Numbered from the stretch's first letter, positions 47,349 to 57,639 are shown. The stretch is DNA of 64,000 bases from Serratia liquefaciens ATCC 27592 (GCF_000422085.1 NC_021741.1:1240001-1304000), one strand, 5' to 3'. The notes: generated by a model from the letters alone, not told the origin. Translations and numbers: made by a program.

Positions 47349-49075
47349 GCTTTTTCCTCCTGATCATAACCCTGCACCAGTTCGATAAATGCCTGCTCCA
47401 TCGAAGGGTTGGGGTTCTCGCTGCTGGCCACCTGATGCTTGAGATCGTCCGGGGTCCCGGCGGCGATGATTTTGCCGCGATACACCAGCCCGATGCGGTC
47501 GCAATATTCCGCCTCGTCCATAAAGTGGGTGGTGACCATGACGGTGACGCCCTTGTCTACCATACCGTTGATATGCAGCCAGAATTCACGCCGGGTGAGG
47601 GGATCGACACCGGAGGTGGGTTCGTCGAGAAACAGAATATCCGGTTCGTGCATCAGCGCGCAGGCCAACGCCAGCCGTTGTTTGAAGCCAAGCGGCAGGG
47701 AATCTGGCGTCTGGTTAATGATGGGGTCGAAGTTGAAGGCGCGGGACATCTCACTGATTTTTTCGCGCTGCGCCTTGCCGCTCAGGCCATACACGCCGGA
47801 GAAAAATTTCAGGTTTTGCGCCACCGTCAGGTTGCCGTACAGCGAGAATTTTTGCGCCATGTAGCCCAAATGCTGGCGCGCCTTGCCCGAGCTGGTTTTC
47901 AGGTCCATTCCCAGCACCAACGCCTTGCCTTCGGTTGGCACCAGCAGCCCGCACATCATTTTGAAAGTGGTGGACTTACCGGCCCCGTTGGGGCCCAGCA
48001 GGCCAAAAATCTCGCCGCGCTGCACTTTAAAATCCACGTGGTCGGTGGCGGCAAAGTCACCGAATTTCTTCGTCAGTCCCTGCGCTTCGATCACGGTTTC
48101 GGTGCTTTCCCCTTCGACGGTTGGCATGATTTCCGCCAGCGCCGACTTGCTGTTCGGCCCGCCGCCGAGCAAATCGATAAATGCATCCTCAAAGCGCGGT
48201 TCCGCTTCGCTCAGTTCGGCGTCCGGCAGATCCAACGCCTGCAACACCTGGCGGTGATCTTCGCCTTCTTTCAGGATCAGGCGCAGATATTTGCCCTGGA
48301 TCACGCCGTCGGTGACCGCAGGCAGGCAGATCGCGCGTTGCAGCAAGGCACGGTGGCTGCCGGCTGGTGGTGCTATCAACACCGTGCGCCCGGCCATGCG
48401 CTGGGTGAGATCTTTAGGTGCGCCGCTGAACAACAGTTCCCCTTCATTGAGCAACAGCACTTCACGGCATTGTTCCGCTTCGTCCAGATAGGAAGTGCTC
48501 CACAGGATCAGCATGCCGTCGTTGGCCAGCTCATGCACCATGCGCCACAGCTCGCGGCGCGAGATCGGATCGACGCCGACGCCGGGCTCATCGAGCAACA
48601 GCACCTGCGGTTGCCCGACCAGCGTACAAGCCAGCCCAAGCTTCTGCTTCATGCCGCCCGACAGTTTGCCCGCCAGCCGGCTGGTGAAGCGGGTGAGATC
48701 GGTAAATGTCAGCAGCCGATCAAAAGTCTGTTTACGCAGATCGCCAGTGACGCCGCGCAGATCGGCATACAGCGTCAGGTTCTCCATCACCGTCAGATCT
48801 TCGTAAAGGCCAAACTTTTGCGGCATATAACCGAGGATCGCGTGCAACTGGCGATCCTGAGCGATCGGATCCAGCCCGGCGACGCGTAACGTTCCGCTGC
48901 TGGGTTTGAGCAAACCGGCCAGCATGCGTAGCAGGGTGGTTTTTCCGGCGCCGTCCGGGCCAACCAGCCCGGTAACCGCGCCGCTGGTCAGCCGGGTGGT
49001 CAGGCTGGCGACCGCCGGTTTTTGCAGCGACGGAAAACGTTTCTCCAGCGCTTCCAGCTCAATCACCTGTTCCAT
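47345..49075 (-). CDS. ybhF: fused double ABC ATPase YbhF
   Basis: Energises YbhRS. The ATG at 49075, behind GAGGGGACGGTG, gives 576 residues (E. coli 578); the frame extends 23 codons into ybhG without homology. Domain 1: [42 protein letters not shown]. Domain 2: [15 protein letters not shown] (about 360), [15 protein letters not shown] in place of a standard signature, and [19 protein letters not shown]. Confidence 0.95.
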   Translation of the reverse strand: MEQVIELEALEKRFPSLQKPAVASLTTRLTSGAVTGLVGPDGAGKTTLLRMLAGLLKPSSGTLRVAGLDPIAQDRQLHAILGYMPQKFGLYEDLTVMENLTLYADLRGVTGDLRKQTFDRLLTFTDLTRFTSRLAGKLSGGMKQKLGLACTLVGQPQVLLLDEPGVGVDPISRRELWRMVHELANDGMLILWSTSYLDEAEQCREVLLLNEGELLFSGAPKDLTQRMAGRTVLIAPPAGSHRALLQRAICLPAVTDGVIQGKYLRLILKEGEDHRQVLQALDLPDAELSEAEPRFEDAFIDLLGGGPNSKSALAEIMPTVEGESTETVIEAQGLTKKFGDFAATDHVDFKVQRGEIFGLLGPNGAGKSTTFKMMCGLLVPTEGKALVLGMDLKTSSGKARQHLGYMAQKFSLYGNLTVAQNLKFFSGVYGLSGKAQREKISEMSRAFNFDPIINQTPDSLPLGFKQRLALACALMHEPDILFLDEPTSGVDPLTRREFWLHINGMVDKGVTVMVTTHFMDEAEYCDRIGLVYRGKIIAAGTPDDLKHQVASSENPNPSMEQAFIELVQGYDQEEKA

Positions 49076-49085
49076 CACCGTCCCC

Positions 49086-50072
49086 TCAAGGTTTGGCAAA
49101 GTGAACGGTAACCGGCATCCCCTGGCGCAGCGCGTCATCGGCATCGGTGACGATCACCCGCAAGCGGTACACCAGATCGGTTCGCAGGTCTGGGGTTTCG
49201 ACGCTTTTCGGCGTGAATTCAGCGGTCGGTGAGACAAAACCGATTTTGCCGTGATAGGGCTTGTCCGGTCGGCTGTCGGTATAAATTTCCAGTTCGGTGC
49301 CCGGCGTTGCTTTACCCAGGTTGACTTCATTCACGTAGGCACGTACCCAGACCGGACGGGTCAGCGACAGAGTAAACACCGTGCCGCCGGCATTAAGCAT
49401 GGTGCCTGGCTCAACGGCCCGAGTCAGTACGGTGCCGGCCGACGGGGAAACCAGAGTGGTGTCGTGTAAATTAAGCTGTGCCTGAGCCAGTGCGGCTTCG
49501 CTCTGCGCCAGATTGGCTTTGGCTTCTTCAATCTCCTGCGGCCGGTTGCCTTTCAGGTATTGCGCCAGCTTGTCCTTTGACGCCTGCAGGTTGGCCTGCG
49601 CCTGATTGCGTGCGGTACGGGCATCTTCCAGCGCGTCGGCAGAAGTGGCGTTTTTCGCCCACAGCCCTTGCTGACGCTTCAGATAGCTGTCGGCGTAGCT
49701 GAACGCGGACAGGCGCTGCGCCATTTCCGAACGCACCTGGGCGATTTCTTCGGTGCGATAACCGGCCAGCAGCAGAGCCAGTTTGGCTTTGGCACTGCCG
49801 ACGTTAGCCTGCGCCTGCTGCAGGGCGTTGATGTAAGGCGCGTCGTCCAGTTTCCCGAGCAATTGCCCCGGCTGAAGGGCATCGCCTTCATCCACCGTCA
49901 GCGACGCCAGCCGCCCATCGACGCGGAAGCCCAAATTCACCGTGCGGATATCCACGTTGCCATACAGCGTCAGCGGTTTGTCCTGCTGCTGCTGGTAATA
50001 CCAAACCCCGTAAACGGCCGCGGCGATCAGCACAATAGCCGCCACAATGAGGGCACTGCGTTTCTTGTTCAT
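49086..50072 (-). CDS. ybhG: HlyD/YbhG-family membrane fusion protein
   Basis: Periplasmic adaptor that links YbhFSR to an outer-membrane channel. 328 residues: one N-terminal span (about 8-26), a split lipoyl domain ([18 protein letters not shown] and [18 protein letters not shown]), and a long coiled-coil hairpin between (about 80-200, rich in Q, A, L). 18 bp after cecR. Confidence 0.95.
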   Translation of the reverse strand: MNKKRSALIVAAIVLIAAAVYGVWYYQQQQDKPLTLYGNVDIRTVNLGFRVDGRLASLTVDEGDALQPGQLLGKLDDAPYINALQQAQANVGSAKAKLALLLAGYRTEEIAQVRSEMAQRLSAFSYADSYLKRQQGLWAKNATSADALEDARTARNQAQANLQASKDKLAQYLKGNRPQEIEEAKANLAQSEAALAQAQLNLHDTTLVSPSAGTVLTRAVEPGTMLNAGGTVFTLSLTRPVWVRAYVNEVNLGKATPGTELEIYTDSRPDKPYHGKIGFVSPTAEFTPKSVETPDLRTDLVYRLRVIVTDADDALRQGMPVTVHFAKP

Positions 50073-50090
50073 AACACTCCCTGCCTGAAT

Positions 50091-50780
50091 TTACGCGCCA
50101 TAGCGTTGGCGCAGCCCATTAACCAGAATCTCGATATGTTCAGCCAGAACCTCGCTGATTTGTTCCGCCTCGGCCGCGCCGATCTGCTGCCAGCCGGCCT
50201 GACGGCGAACGGTTTCCCGCGCCACGCGAAACGACAGCACTTCGCCGATCAGCGCGTGGGTATGCAGCACGATTTTGGTCGAATTCCCATCCAGGCCGGT
50301 GTAGGCCGCCAGCAGGCGACAAAGCTTGTCATGCAGCGGTGCGACCACCTGCTGGTGGATCAGCGGGTAGGCATCGGTGGGGGAAAGCTGCTCGCGCGAC
50401 ATGATTTTGCTCAGGTTCAGCGTCTGCGGTTGCGTCATCAAATCGCTGAACGCCAGCAGGCCGCGCTTCAGGTGGTCGAGGTAGTGCTCCGGCAGGCGTT
50501 CGGTGGCCGGCAACTGCCAGAAGCGATCAATCTCGTCGGCCAGGGGGCGAAACGCCTGCTGGATAAAATCGGCAATCCACTGTGCAACGGCCAGATACAG
50601 GCCTTCTTTGGAATTGAAGTAGTAGGTGATGGCGGCGATGTTGTGCCCGGCGCGCTGGGCGATATCGCGGGTGGTCGCACCCTGAATGCCATATTCGCCG
50701 AACATCTCGATGGCGGCGGCGATCAGCTGCTGTCGCGCCTGCTCACCCCGTGCCCGGCTGGCGGTCTGGTTATTTGGCAT
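50091..50780 (-). CDS. cecR: TetR-family regulator CecR
   Basis: Repressor (formerly YbiH) that in E. coli controls ybhGFSR and rhlE and sets sensitivity to cefoperazone and chloramphenicol. The helix-turn-helix is at about 32-52 (GATTRDIAQRAGHNIAAITYY, in part: TTRDIAQRAGHNIAAITYYF); the rest is a CecR-type ligand domain. ATG at 50780 gives 229 residues; a GTG three codons upstream is possible. Divergent from rhlE across a long palindrome. Confidence 0.92.
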   Translation of the reverse strand: MPNNQTASRARGEQARQQLIAAAIEMFGEYGIQGATTRDIAQRAGHNIAAITYYFNSKEGLYLAVAQWIADFIQQAFRPLADEIDRFWQLPATERLPEHYLDHLKRGLLAFSDLMTQPQTLNLSKIMSREQLSPTDAYPLIHQQVVAPLHDKLCRLLAAYTGLDGNSTKIVLHTHALIGEVLSFRVARETVRRQAGWQQIGAAEAEQISEVLAEHIEILVNGLRQRYGA

Positions 50781-50794
50781 TGATGGCACTCGCT

Positions 50795-50822
50795 AAAGTT
50801 AATCAATCATATGATTAACTTT
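50795..50822. promoter_or_regulatory. CecR operator candidate
   Basis: Perfect 11-bp inverted repeat AAAGTTAATCA-N6-TGATTAACTTT, 15 bp before the cecR start in the divergent region. Its position and symmetry fit TetR-type autoregulation. Confidence 0.75.
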
Positions 50823-50946
50823 ATGCCAGCTTGGGTAAAATGCAACCAGTAGGCATCGTTTATTTAAGGTTATTTTTTCGGACTAGGCTGAATTCCCGGC
50901 ATATTGTGCTTTGAGCCAGTAAAATTGCGTTTTCTTGTTCGAGTTC

Positions 50947-51082
50947 TGCTACAATCGCCCGCTTGGTGCACTGCAGTTTGTGCCAATCCCTCGTGGTCAT
51001 GCTTAATGTCCCGTCTGATAATCCTCCCAGGAAACTGCACCGAACACTGTTAGGTTAGGGGGGATCTGGAGTTTTTCTCTTT
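50947..51082 (+). promoter_or_regulatory. rhlE promoter and structured leader
   Basis: TGCTACAAT (50947-50955) is an extended -10 with no strong -35. The leader of about 120 nt contains TGCAGTTT (50972-50979) and AAACTGCA (51032-51039), able to pair over 52 nt and enclose GGTGCA/TGCACC extensions. Long structured leaders can autoregulate RNA helicase genes; that is inference here. Confidence 0.5.
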
Positions 51083-52444
51083 ATGTCATTTGAAACCCTC
51101 GGCTTAAGTGCTGAAATTCTGCGCGCTGTTGAAGAACAGGGCTATCGCGAACCTACGCCAATTCAACGCCAGGCGATTCCTGTCGTATTGGAAGGTCGTG
51201 ACCTGATGGCCAGCGCCCAGACCGGTACCGGTAAAACCGCTGGCTTTACCCTGCCGCTGTTGCAGCTGCTGAGTAAGCATGACCATCCGGTCAAAGGCCG
51301 CCGTCCGGTACGCGCGTTGATCCTGACGCCAACCCGTGAGCTGGCAGCGCAGATCGGCGAAAACGTCGAAGCCTACAGCAAATACCTGCGCCTGCGTTCG
51401 CTGGTGGTATTTGGTGGTGTGAGCATCAACCCGCAGATGATGAAACTGCGCGGCGGCGTCGACATTCTGGTGGCAACACCGGGTCGTCTGCTGGATCTGG
51501 AACACCAACGCGCCGTTGACCTGTCCAAAGTTGAAATTCTGGTGCTGGACGAAGCCGACCGCATGCTGGATATGGGCTTTATCCATGATATCCGCCGCGT
51601 GCTGGCCAAGCTGCCCGCCAAGCGTCAGAACCTGCTGTTCTCTGCGACCTTCTCCGACGATATCAAAGGGCTGGCCAACAAGCTGTTGCACAACCCGGCA
51701 TCGGTTGAAGTGGCGCGCCGCAATACCGCGTCTGAGCAGATCGAACAAAGCGTGCACTTCGTAGACAAGAAGCGTAAGCGGGAATTGCTGTCCCAGATGA
51801 TCGGTGAAGGTGACTGGAAGCAGGTGCTGGTGTTCAACCGCACCAAGCACGGTGCTAACCACCTGGCCGAACAGTTGAACAAAGACGGCATTACGGCCGC
51901 TGCGATTCACGGCAATAAAAGCCAGGGCGCTCGTACCCGTGCGTTGGCCGATTTTAAAGACGGCAAAATTCGCGTATTGGTTGCTACCGACATCGCGGCG
52001 CGTGGTCTGGACATCGACCAGTTGCCACACGTGGTGAACTACGAACTGCCTAACGTACCAGAAGACTACGTACACCGTATCGGTCGTACCGGTCGTGCAG
52101 AACGTACCGGTGAGGCTATCTCACTGGTGTGCGTGGATGAACACAAGCTGCTGCGTGATATCGAACGCCTGCTCAAGCGTGAAATCCCACGTATTGCCCT
52201 GCCAGGCTACGAGCCGGATCCAAGCATCAAGGCGGAGCCGATCATTAACGGCCGTCAGGGTGGTGGACGTGGTGCGCCGCGCGGCAACGGCGGTGGTCAA
52301 CGCGCCGGTAACGGTGGCGGCCAGCGCAGTGGCAACGGCGGCCAGCGTGAAAACCGCGGTGGCGGCAGCGCCCGCCCACAGGGTGATGGCAAACCGCGTT
52401 CAGGCGCACCTTCGCGTCGTCCGCGTAGCCGTCCGGCCGAGTAA
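51083..52444 (+). CDS. rhlE: DEAD-box RNA helicase RhlE
   Basis: ATP-dependent RNA helicase acting in ribosome assembly and RNA turnover. 453 residues. Q motif region [19 protein letters not shown], Walker [35 protein letters not shown], and motif [15 protein letters not shown]. The tail from about residue 390 is low-complexity, rich in Gly, Arg and Asn ([18 protein letters not shown]), typical of RNA-binding tails. Divergent from cecR. Confidence 0.97.
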   Translation: MSFETLGLSAEILRAVEEQGYREPTPIQRQAIPVVLEGRDLMASAQTGTGKTAGFTLPLLQLLSKHDHPVKGRRPVRALILTPTRELAAQIGENVEAYSKYLRLRSLVVFGGVSINPQMMKLRGGVDILVATPGRLLDLEHQRAVDLSKVEILVLDEADRMLDMGFIHDIRRVLAKLPAKRQNLLFSATFSDDIKGLANKLLHNPASVEVARRNTASEQIEQSVHFVDKKRKRELLSQMIGEGDWKQVLVFNRTKHGANHLAEQLNKDGITAAAIHGNKSQGARTRALADFKDGKIRVLVATDIAARGLDIDQLPHVVNYELPNVPEDYVHRIGRTGRAERTGEAISLVCVDEHKLLRDIERLLKREIPRIALPGYEPDPSIKAEPIINGRQGGGRGAPRGNGGGQRAGNGGGQRSGNGGQRENRGGGSARPQGDGKPRSGAPSRRPRSRPAE

Positions 52445-52460
52445 GCTGATACCTGATGAT

Positions 52461-52492
52461 AAAAAAGCCACCGTTTACGGTGGCTTTTTTTT
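52461..52492 (+). terminator. terminator of rhlE
   Basis: AAAAAAGCCACCG, loop TTTA, CGGTGGCTTTTTTTT; perfect stem and long T run. Confidence 0.95.
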
Positions 52493-52536
52493 AGGTGAAA
52501 CCCAGATGATCGCGTCAAAGCGAGGGGCAAAAACTC

Positions 52537-53565
52537 TCAGCGCATTTCGAGTTCCGGCACCACCGACATACCGACCCGCAACCGTGCCAGGTCAGCCTGG
52601 TTCGGCTCCAGCAGAATTTTCACCGGCAGGCGTTGCACCACTTTGGTGTAGTTGCCGGTGGCATTATCGGCGCTGATGGCGGCAAAGGTGGCGCCGGTGG
52701 CGGGCGCTATGCTGTCGACATGACCGCGCAGCGTTACGCCGGGCAGAGCATCTACGCGGATCGATACCGGTTGGCCGGCGGAGACATTGGCCAACTGGGT
52801 TTCCAGGAAGTTGGCGACGACATAGCTCTGCTGCAGTGGCACTACCGCCAGCAACCTCGTACCGGCAGAGACCCAGGCTCCTTCGCGTACCGCTCGCTGG
52901 CCCACGGTGCCGGCAATGGGCGCGATGATTTGTGTATAAGAAAGATTGAGGCGTGCCTGGTCAACGCTGGCCTGTGAGGCGGCAATATTGGCTTCGGCCT
53001 GTTTCCTGCTGGCCTGCAATACCCCGACCTCTTTGCGTGCAGAGACCACGCCAGCCTGGTTTTGCTTCAGCTGTGCCGCGGCGGTTTGCATCGCGGAGGC
53101 GGACTTTTGCTGTTCATCGGCGGTTGCGGTGCCGGTTTTTAGCAGCCGGCGATAGCGGTCGGCATTTTGCCCCGCGTAGTTGAGCGTGGCCTGGCTGGCG
53201 CTGACGCCGGCTTCCTGTTGGGCAATATTGGCCTGTTGTTGATCCAGCTGCGCTTGAATACTGGCCAGCTTGGCCTGGCTAATTTGCAGATTGGCCTCTG
53301 CCGTTTCCAGCGCCACGCGATAGTCGCGGTCGTCGATAGTGGCCAATACTTCGCCGGGTTTAACCTGCTGGTTATCGGTCACGTTAACGCTGCGGATATA
53401 GCCGGAAACCTTGGGCGCCACCAGTGTGTAATCGGCCGTCACCACCGCGTCGTCGGTACGAAAATGGTGGCGGGTAAGCGATGAATAGACAAAGAAAGCG
53501 ATGGCCAACAGGATGACCAGCAGCAGCGCCAGAGTTAAGGTTCGTTTTGCAGGAGTGAAGCTCAT
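52537..53565 (-). CDS. EmrA/HlyD-like membrane fusion protein
   Basis: Periplasmic adaptor for the adjoining MFS pump. 342 residues: N-terminal span (about 9-28), lipoyl halves (DNQQVKPGEVLATIDDRDYR, and IIAPIAGTVGQRAVREGAWV at about 220-239), and a Gln/Ala-rich coiled coil between (about 75-205). EmrA family by layout. It follows the MFS gene by 2 bp, so the two form one operon. Confidence 0.9.
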   Translation of the reverse strand: MSFTPAKRTLTLALLLVILLAIAFFVYSSLTRHHFRTDDAVVTADYTLVAPKVSGYIRSVNVTDNQQVKPGEVLATIDDRDYRVALETAEANLQISQAKLASIQAQLDQQQANIAQQEAGVSASQATLNYAGQNADRYRRLLKTGTATADEQQKSASAMQTAAAQLKQNQAGVVSARKEVGVLQASRKQAEANIAASQASVDQARLNLSYTQIIAPIAGTVGQRAVREGAWVSAGTRLLAVVPLQQSYVVANFLETQLANVSAGQPVSIRVDALPGVTLRGHVDSIAPATGATFAAISADNATGNYTKVVQRLPVKILLEPNQADLARLRVGMSVVPELEMR

Positions 53566-53567
53566 GG

Positions 53568-55172
53568 TTATGATCCTGATGTTTTTGGAACTAAAGGTAA
53601 AAGGGTTTGCGGCGGGTAGACGCGGGTCGGTAGCCAGGCAGTCAACAGCACCAGCAGCAGGGCACAGCAGATAATCAGCAGATAGGCATCACTGATGCTG
53701 AGGATCATCGCCTGATGTTTCACCAACGTTGAAAAATGCCCGAGGTTTTCCGCAGAACTGACCGATCCGTCCGGCAATAACGGCATGGCGCCGCTAGCTT
53801 GTTCTGCGTTCTCTGCGGTCATTAGCCATGGGCTATTGCCCAGTCGATCCACCAGCACCTGAGAGTGGAACTTCTCCCGGTGACTCATGAAATTCTCCAC
53901 CAGACTCCCCGCCGCCACGGTCGAGAAGCCGCGTACGGTGTTAAACATCGCCGAGGCGAAAGGCCCCTCGGGTGCCAGCACGACGCTGGTGGAGGTCATC
54001 AGGACCGGCAAAATCATCATCGGTTGACCAAACGCCAGCAGGCTCTGGATCAGCCAGAAGTTTTGCCGTGCCCAATCATCGGTTAATTGCATACCCAGCA
54101 AGCAAGCGCTGACGATGAGGCCCGCGCCGGCGGCGAGCATCCAGCGACAGTCGATCCAACGGAAATTCAGCAGGGTAGCCACGAGCGGTGCTATCACTAA
54201 CTGCGGTAAGCCAATGGTCAGCGCCAGTGGCGCGAATTGTGCGGTGCGGAAACCTTCAACCTGCGAGAAATAGAATGAAGGAAGCAGTGAGCCGGATAGC
54301 CCCAGTATCAGTACGCCTGCCAGCGTCAGCAGACTATGAGACAGGTTTATCCGCTTCAGCATTTGCAGCTTGAACAGGGGGAGCGGGTGATACAATTCGT
54401 TGATTAAAAACGTCACCAGCAATGCGATGGATACCGGCAGCATCAGGCAAATCAACGGCGAATTAAACCAGTCGAGCCGCTCTCCCTGCGTCAGCGACAG
54501 GATCAACAATGCAATGCCACTGCAACCGGTCAGCATGCCGAACAGATCGATCTGGTGTAAACGTTCAAGGCGTAATGGATCCTGCGGTAGCCCCCATCCC
54601 ATCAATAAAGAAGCGATAAAACACAGCGGGATAGCCTGCCAGAAGACAAACTGCCAGCCCAGATGATCGGTCCACAGCGCCGCCAGCGGCGCCGCGACGT
54701 TGGGACCAAAGGTGGCGGTGAGCGCGTAGGCGGCCAAACCATAAAGTTTGATACCCGGCGGCAGAAAACGCAGCGCGACCGTCATCAGCAGCGGCGGCAG
54801 GGCACCGCCAAACAGACCTTGAACGATTCGTAGCGTAATAAACAGCGTGGGATCTGAGATTAAGGGTTGGAGTACGCCGACCGCAGCAAATCCGCTGACC
54901 ATCACCAGGGCAAAGCGCCGCAGTGAGAACGTCACGGCAAACCAGGGCGCGACCATCATTGCTGCCACCTCCGCAGCCTGATAAGACGAGGTGATCCAAC
55001 TGGCTTCGTCATAGCCAATGCCGATTGCCGCACGAATATCCGCCAACGCCAGATCGCTTAACCGGTCATTCAGCCCCGAAGTCAGGGCAGCAATCAGTAC
55101 CCCCACCAGGCCTAATGCCAGGCGCAGGGTGAAAGGATGCGCTGCAGCGGCAGGCGCAGGCTGAACATTCAT
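53568..55172 (-). CDS. DHA2-family MFS drug exporter (EmrB-like)
   Basis: Proton-driven multidrug exporter of the 14-span type; 534 residues. Near the N terminus ALTSGLNDRLSDLALADIRA and DEASWITSSYQAAEVAAMM (about 57-75) correspond to the DHA2 motif region. With its adaptor it should form an EmrAB-TolC-like pump; substrate unknown. Divergent from the IclR regulator across a repeat array, so likely under its control. Confidence 0.9.
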   Translation of the reverse strand: MNVQPAPAAAAHPFTLRLALGLVGVLIAALTSGLNDRLSDLALADIRAAIGIGYDEASWITSSYQAAEVAAMMVAPWFAVTFSLRRFALVMVSGFAAVGVLQPLISDPTLFITLRIVQGLFGGALPPLLMTVALRFLPPGIKLYGLAAYALTATFGPNVAAPLAALWTDHLGWQFVFWQAIPLCFIASLLMGWGLPQDPLRLERLHQIDLFGMLTGCSGIALLILSLTQGERLDWFNSPLICLMLPVSIALLVTFLINELYHPLPLFKLQMLKRINLSHSLLTLAGVLILGLSGSLLPSFYFSQVEGFRTAQFAPLALTIGLPQLVIAPLVATLLNFRWIDCRWMLAAGAGLIVSACLLGMQLTDDWARQNFWLIQSLLAFGQPMMILPVLMTSTSVVLAPEGPFASAMFNTVRGFSTVAAGSLVENFMSHREKFHSQVLVDRLGNSPWLMTAENAEQASGAMPLLPDGSVSSAENLGHFSTLVKHQAMILSISDAYLLIICCALLLVLLTAWLPTRVYPPQTLLPLVPKTSGS

Positions 55173-55204
55173 AGTGTGACTCCGGAAACGAAACTAACGA
55201 TGCA

Positions 55205-55276
55205 CTGTATTGCATCGTGGTACAATGTGATGCATGCTACATTGTGGTTCGCTGTATTGCAATGTGGTACATCGTG
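55205..55276. repeat. repeated operator-like array between the MFS and IclR genes
   Basis: Two 25-bp direct repeats (55205-55229 and 55252-55276), 21 of 25 bases alike, share CTGTATTGCA and GTGGTACA; the variable dinucleotides AT and TC are swapped between copies. Between them lies TACATTGTGG, and a further GTTACAGTGTGG stands at 55295-55306. TGCATC-N12-GATGCA forms an inverted repeat over copy 1. Probably the binding sites of the IclR-type regulator. Confidence 0.6.
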
Positions 55277-55332
55277 TCTGGGGGAATAAAAAAATGTTAC
55301 AGTGTGGGCCAAAAGTCAGGGAGAGAGCCTCA

Positions 55333-56112
55333 ATGTCTGAACCTACAACCTACTGTGATGATGAAAGGGCCGGTGGTATTCAGGTCATTACCCGTGCAGC
55401 GAAAATCCTTGATGCCCTGGGTGAAAAACCGAACGGCATGAGCCTGGGGGAAATCGCTGCGGCGGTCGATCTGCCGCGCTCCACCGTGCAGCGTATTGTC
55501 AATGCGTTGGATTCTGTACAACTGGTGCGTGGCGGAGCCGGAGGCGTACGCCTGGGGCCGTCGCTGTTGCGGCTGATTGCCAGCGTACATACTGAAATGG
55601 TGGCGATTGCCACCCCCTGGTTGCAGGCATTGAGCGATGCTACCGGTGAGACGGTATCTCTGGGACGAGCCAGCGGGCTGCAGTTGGCTGTAGTGCACTA
55701 CATCGTGGCGGATCGGGAGCTGCGAGTCGTACCGCGCATCGGCATGAATTTGCCGCTGTACAGCACCTCCGGCGGGCGCGCGCTACTGGCGTTGAACAGC
55801 GATGATGCGGCGCGGGATCTGTTGGGTGAAGCCTATCAGGCGGTGACTGACTTGACGGTACGTGATTTTCCCGGGCTGATGGATCGCTTGGCTGAAATAC
55901 GCCGTACCGGGCTGGCTTACGACCGGGAAGAAACGCTGGAAGGCGTCTCCACCATGGCGGTGGCTATCGACACTATCCTCGGGCGCTTCTCCATCAGCCT
56001 GTTAGTGCCCAGCAGTCGCTTGATCAAAAACGAAGCTCGCTATCGTGAGGAGATCCTCAAATGCAAAGAGGCGCTGATCGATGAGATTGGTAAAGGCACA
56101 TCGCGAGATTGA
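55333..56112 (+). CDS. IclR-family transcriptional regulator
   Basis: 259 residues from the ATG at 55333, preceded by GGGAGAGAG. Winged helix at about 22-80 (LGEIAAAVDLPRSTVQRIVN) and the C-terminal IclR effector domain (about 95-250; RIGMNLPLYSTSGGRALLAL and AYDREETLEGVSTMAVAI). An upstream in-frame extension crosses the repeat array and is rejected. It diverges from the pump genes and precedes uspA- and dehydrogenase-like genes, which may belong to its regulon. Effector unknown, probably an organic acid (inference from the family and the neighbouring dehydrogenase). Confidence 0.9.
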   Translation: MSEPTTYCDDERAGGIQVITRAAKILDALGEKPNGMSLGEIAAAVDLPRSTVQRIVNALDSVQLVRGGAGGVRLGPSLLRLIASVHTEMVAIATPWLQALSDATGETVSLGRASGLQLAVVHYIVADRELRVVPRIGMNLPLYSTSGGRALLALNSDDAARDLLGEAYQAVTDLTVRDFPGLMDRLAEIRRTGLAYDREETLEGVSTMAVAIDTILGRFSISLLVPSSRLIKNEARYREEILKCKEALIDEIGKGTSRD

Positions 56113-56124
56113 CGGGAGAAGACG

Positions 56125-56574
56125 ATGAAAACGCTGTTGGTCGCAGTTGATAATTCCGCCACTGCTCGTAAAGTTATTTCACTGGCTGCTGAACAGGGGT
56201 TGGCCCAACGGGCAACGGTAGTGGTGCTATGCTGTGTGGACCTCAGCTATTCCACGACGGGCCCCTATGACATTGCCGTCGGTGAAGATCCGGCGGATTT
56301 TGGCTGCGCACAGGATGAACAAGGCGCAGCGGCAGCCGTAGTGCGTCAGGCGCTGAGTGAATTGAAAGATGCCGGTGTCAGCGCGCGTGGCAAGGTAGTG
56401 CCCGGAGAACCGGCGGAAACCATAGTGGCTCAGGCTAAAGAGCTGAATGCCAGCATGATTATTATGGGCCGCAGGCATCTTTCACCCTTTAACCGTTTGT
56501 TGAGAGGCTCGCACAGCGCTTTGGTAATAGAAAACGCCGACTGCCCGGTGCTGATCGACGTACGCGCTGATTGA
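56125..56574 (+). CDS. UspA-family universal stress protein
   Basis: 149 residues with a nucleotide-binding Usp fold: N-terminal TLLVAVDNSATARKVISLA and the ATP-site motif MGRRHLSPFNRLLRGSHSAL (the G-x2-x-G-x9-G-S pattern in slightly altered form, about 114-133), then NADCPVLI. Follows the IclR gene by 12 bp and precedes the dehydrogenase by 25 bp, so it is probably co-transcribed with both. Confidence 0.88.
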   Translation: MKTLLVAVDNSATARKVISLAAEQGLAQRATVVVLCCVDLSYSTTGPYDIAVGEDPADFGCAQDEQGAAAAVVRQALSELKDAGVSARGKVVPGEPAETIVAQAKELNASMIIMGRRHLSPFNRLLRGSHSALVIENADCPVLIDVRAD

Positions 56575-56599
56575 CTGTCTCTGCTTCCCGGAGCCGAAG

Positions 56600-57559
56600 A
56601 TGAAATTGAAGTGTGCAATTCTTGATGATTATCAGCAGGTGGCGCTTGGCATGGCGGACTGGTCGGCTATTGCCGATCGGGTAGAAGTATTCGCCATGAG
56701 CCAGCATTTTACCGACGAAGCGGAGTTGGCCGTGCACCTGCAGGATTGCGACATTCTGGTGATCATGCGCGAGCGTACGCCAATCACGGCCTCGCTGTTG
56801 GTGCGTTTGCCTAAGTTGAAGCTGGTGATCACCTCGGGTATGCGCAATGCGTCTGTCGATCTGGCCGCGGCGGCTCAACGTGGCGTTGTGGTCTGCGGTA
56901 CCGCCAGCGGTTCGGCCGCGCCGATGGAGCTGACCTGGGCGCTGTTGCTTGGGCTGGCGAAGCATATCGTGCCGGAAAACGCCGGGCTGCGTAATAACGG
57001 CCCCTGGCAGCAGGCGCTGGGCGTGACGCTGCAAGGGAAAACGTTGGGGCTGTTGGGCCTGGGCAAGATTGGCAGCCAGATGGCGGTGGTCGCGCAGGCC
57101 TTTGGCATGCGAGTGGTGGCCTGGAGCCAAAATCTGACGGCGGAAAAAGCCGCGCAGCAGGGGGTTCACCTGGCGGAATCTAAACAGGCGCTGTTTGAAC
57201 AAAGCGATTTTGTTTCCGTCCATCTGGTGCTAAGTGAACGCACTCGCGGGCTGGTGGGCCAGCAGGAGCTGCAGGCAATGAAAAAAACCGCTTACCTGAT
57301 CAACACCTCACGTGCGGCCATTGTCGACCGTGCTGCGTTGATTGACGCCTTGCAGAACCAGCGGATAGCTGGGGCCGGGCTGGATGTGTTCGAAGTCGAG
57401 CCTCTGCCGCTCGACGATATCTTCCGCCGTCTGCCCAATGTGTTGGCGACGCCGCATCTGGGCTACGTGGCGGATGATAACTATGGCATTTATTTCCGCG
57501 AAGCGATCGAAGACATCGTGGCGTTTCTCGCCAATGAACCGATACGCCGTTTGAGCTAG
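56600..57559 (+). CDS. D-isomer-specific 2-hydroxyacid dehydrogenase family protein
   Basis: NAD(P)-dependent oxidoreductase of 319 residues; exact substrate unknown. NAD-binding loop [19 protein letters not shown] (about 148-166), catalytic Arg in [15 protein letters not shown], Glu in [13 protein letters not shown] and His in [11 protein letters not shown], all intact. Third gene of the iclR-usp-dehydrogenase unit. It could be a glyoxylate/hydroxypyruvate-type or sugar-acid enzyme; nothing in the sequence decides. Confidence 0.88.
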   Translation: MKLKCAILDDYQQVALGMADWSAIADRVEVFAMSQHFTDEAELAVHLQDCDILVIMRERTPITASLLVRLPKLKLVITSGMRNASVDLAAAAQRGVVVCGTASGSAAPMELTWALLLGLAKHIVPENAGLRNNGPWQQALGVTLQGKTLGLLGLGKIGSQMAVVAQAFGMRVVAWSQNLTAEKAAQQGVHLAESKQALFEQSDFVSVHLVLSERTRGLVGQQELQAMKKTAYLINTSRAAIVDRAALIDALQNQRIAGAGLDVFEVEPLPLDDIFRRLPNVLATPHLGYVADDNYGIYFREAIEDIVAFLANEPIRRLS

Positions 57560-57588
57560 CCGGCTTTTATTCCCCTGGATGCTTGTCT

Positions 57589-57616
57589 GATGCGGGTATT
57601 CGCCCGTATCATTGCG
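57589..57616 (+). terminator. weak terminator before dusC
   Basis: GATGCGGG, loop TATTCG, CCCGTATC, then 10 nt and a TTTTTT run at 57621. The gap between stem and T run makes it a poor intrinsic terminator. Confidence 0.35.
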
Positions 57617-57639
57617 CGTCTTTTTTAGCTGGGGTAATC

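Noticed and set aside
47435..48889. A 484-codon open frame on the plus strand opposite ybhF
   Set aside because: It lies wholly antisense to a clear double ABC ATPase gene; long antisense frames are common in GC-rich DNA, and the product lacks domain features.
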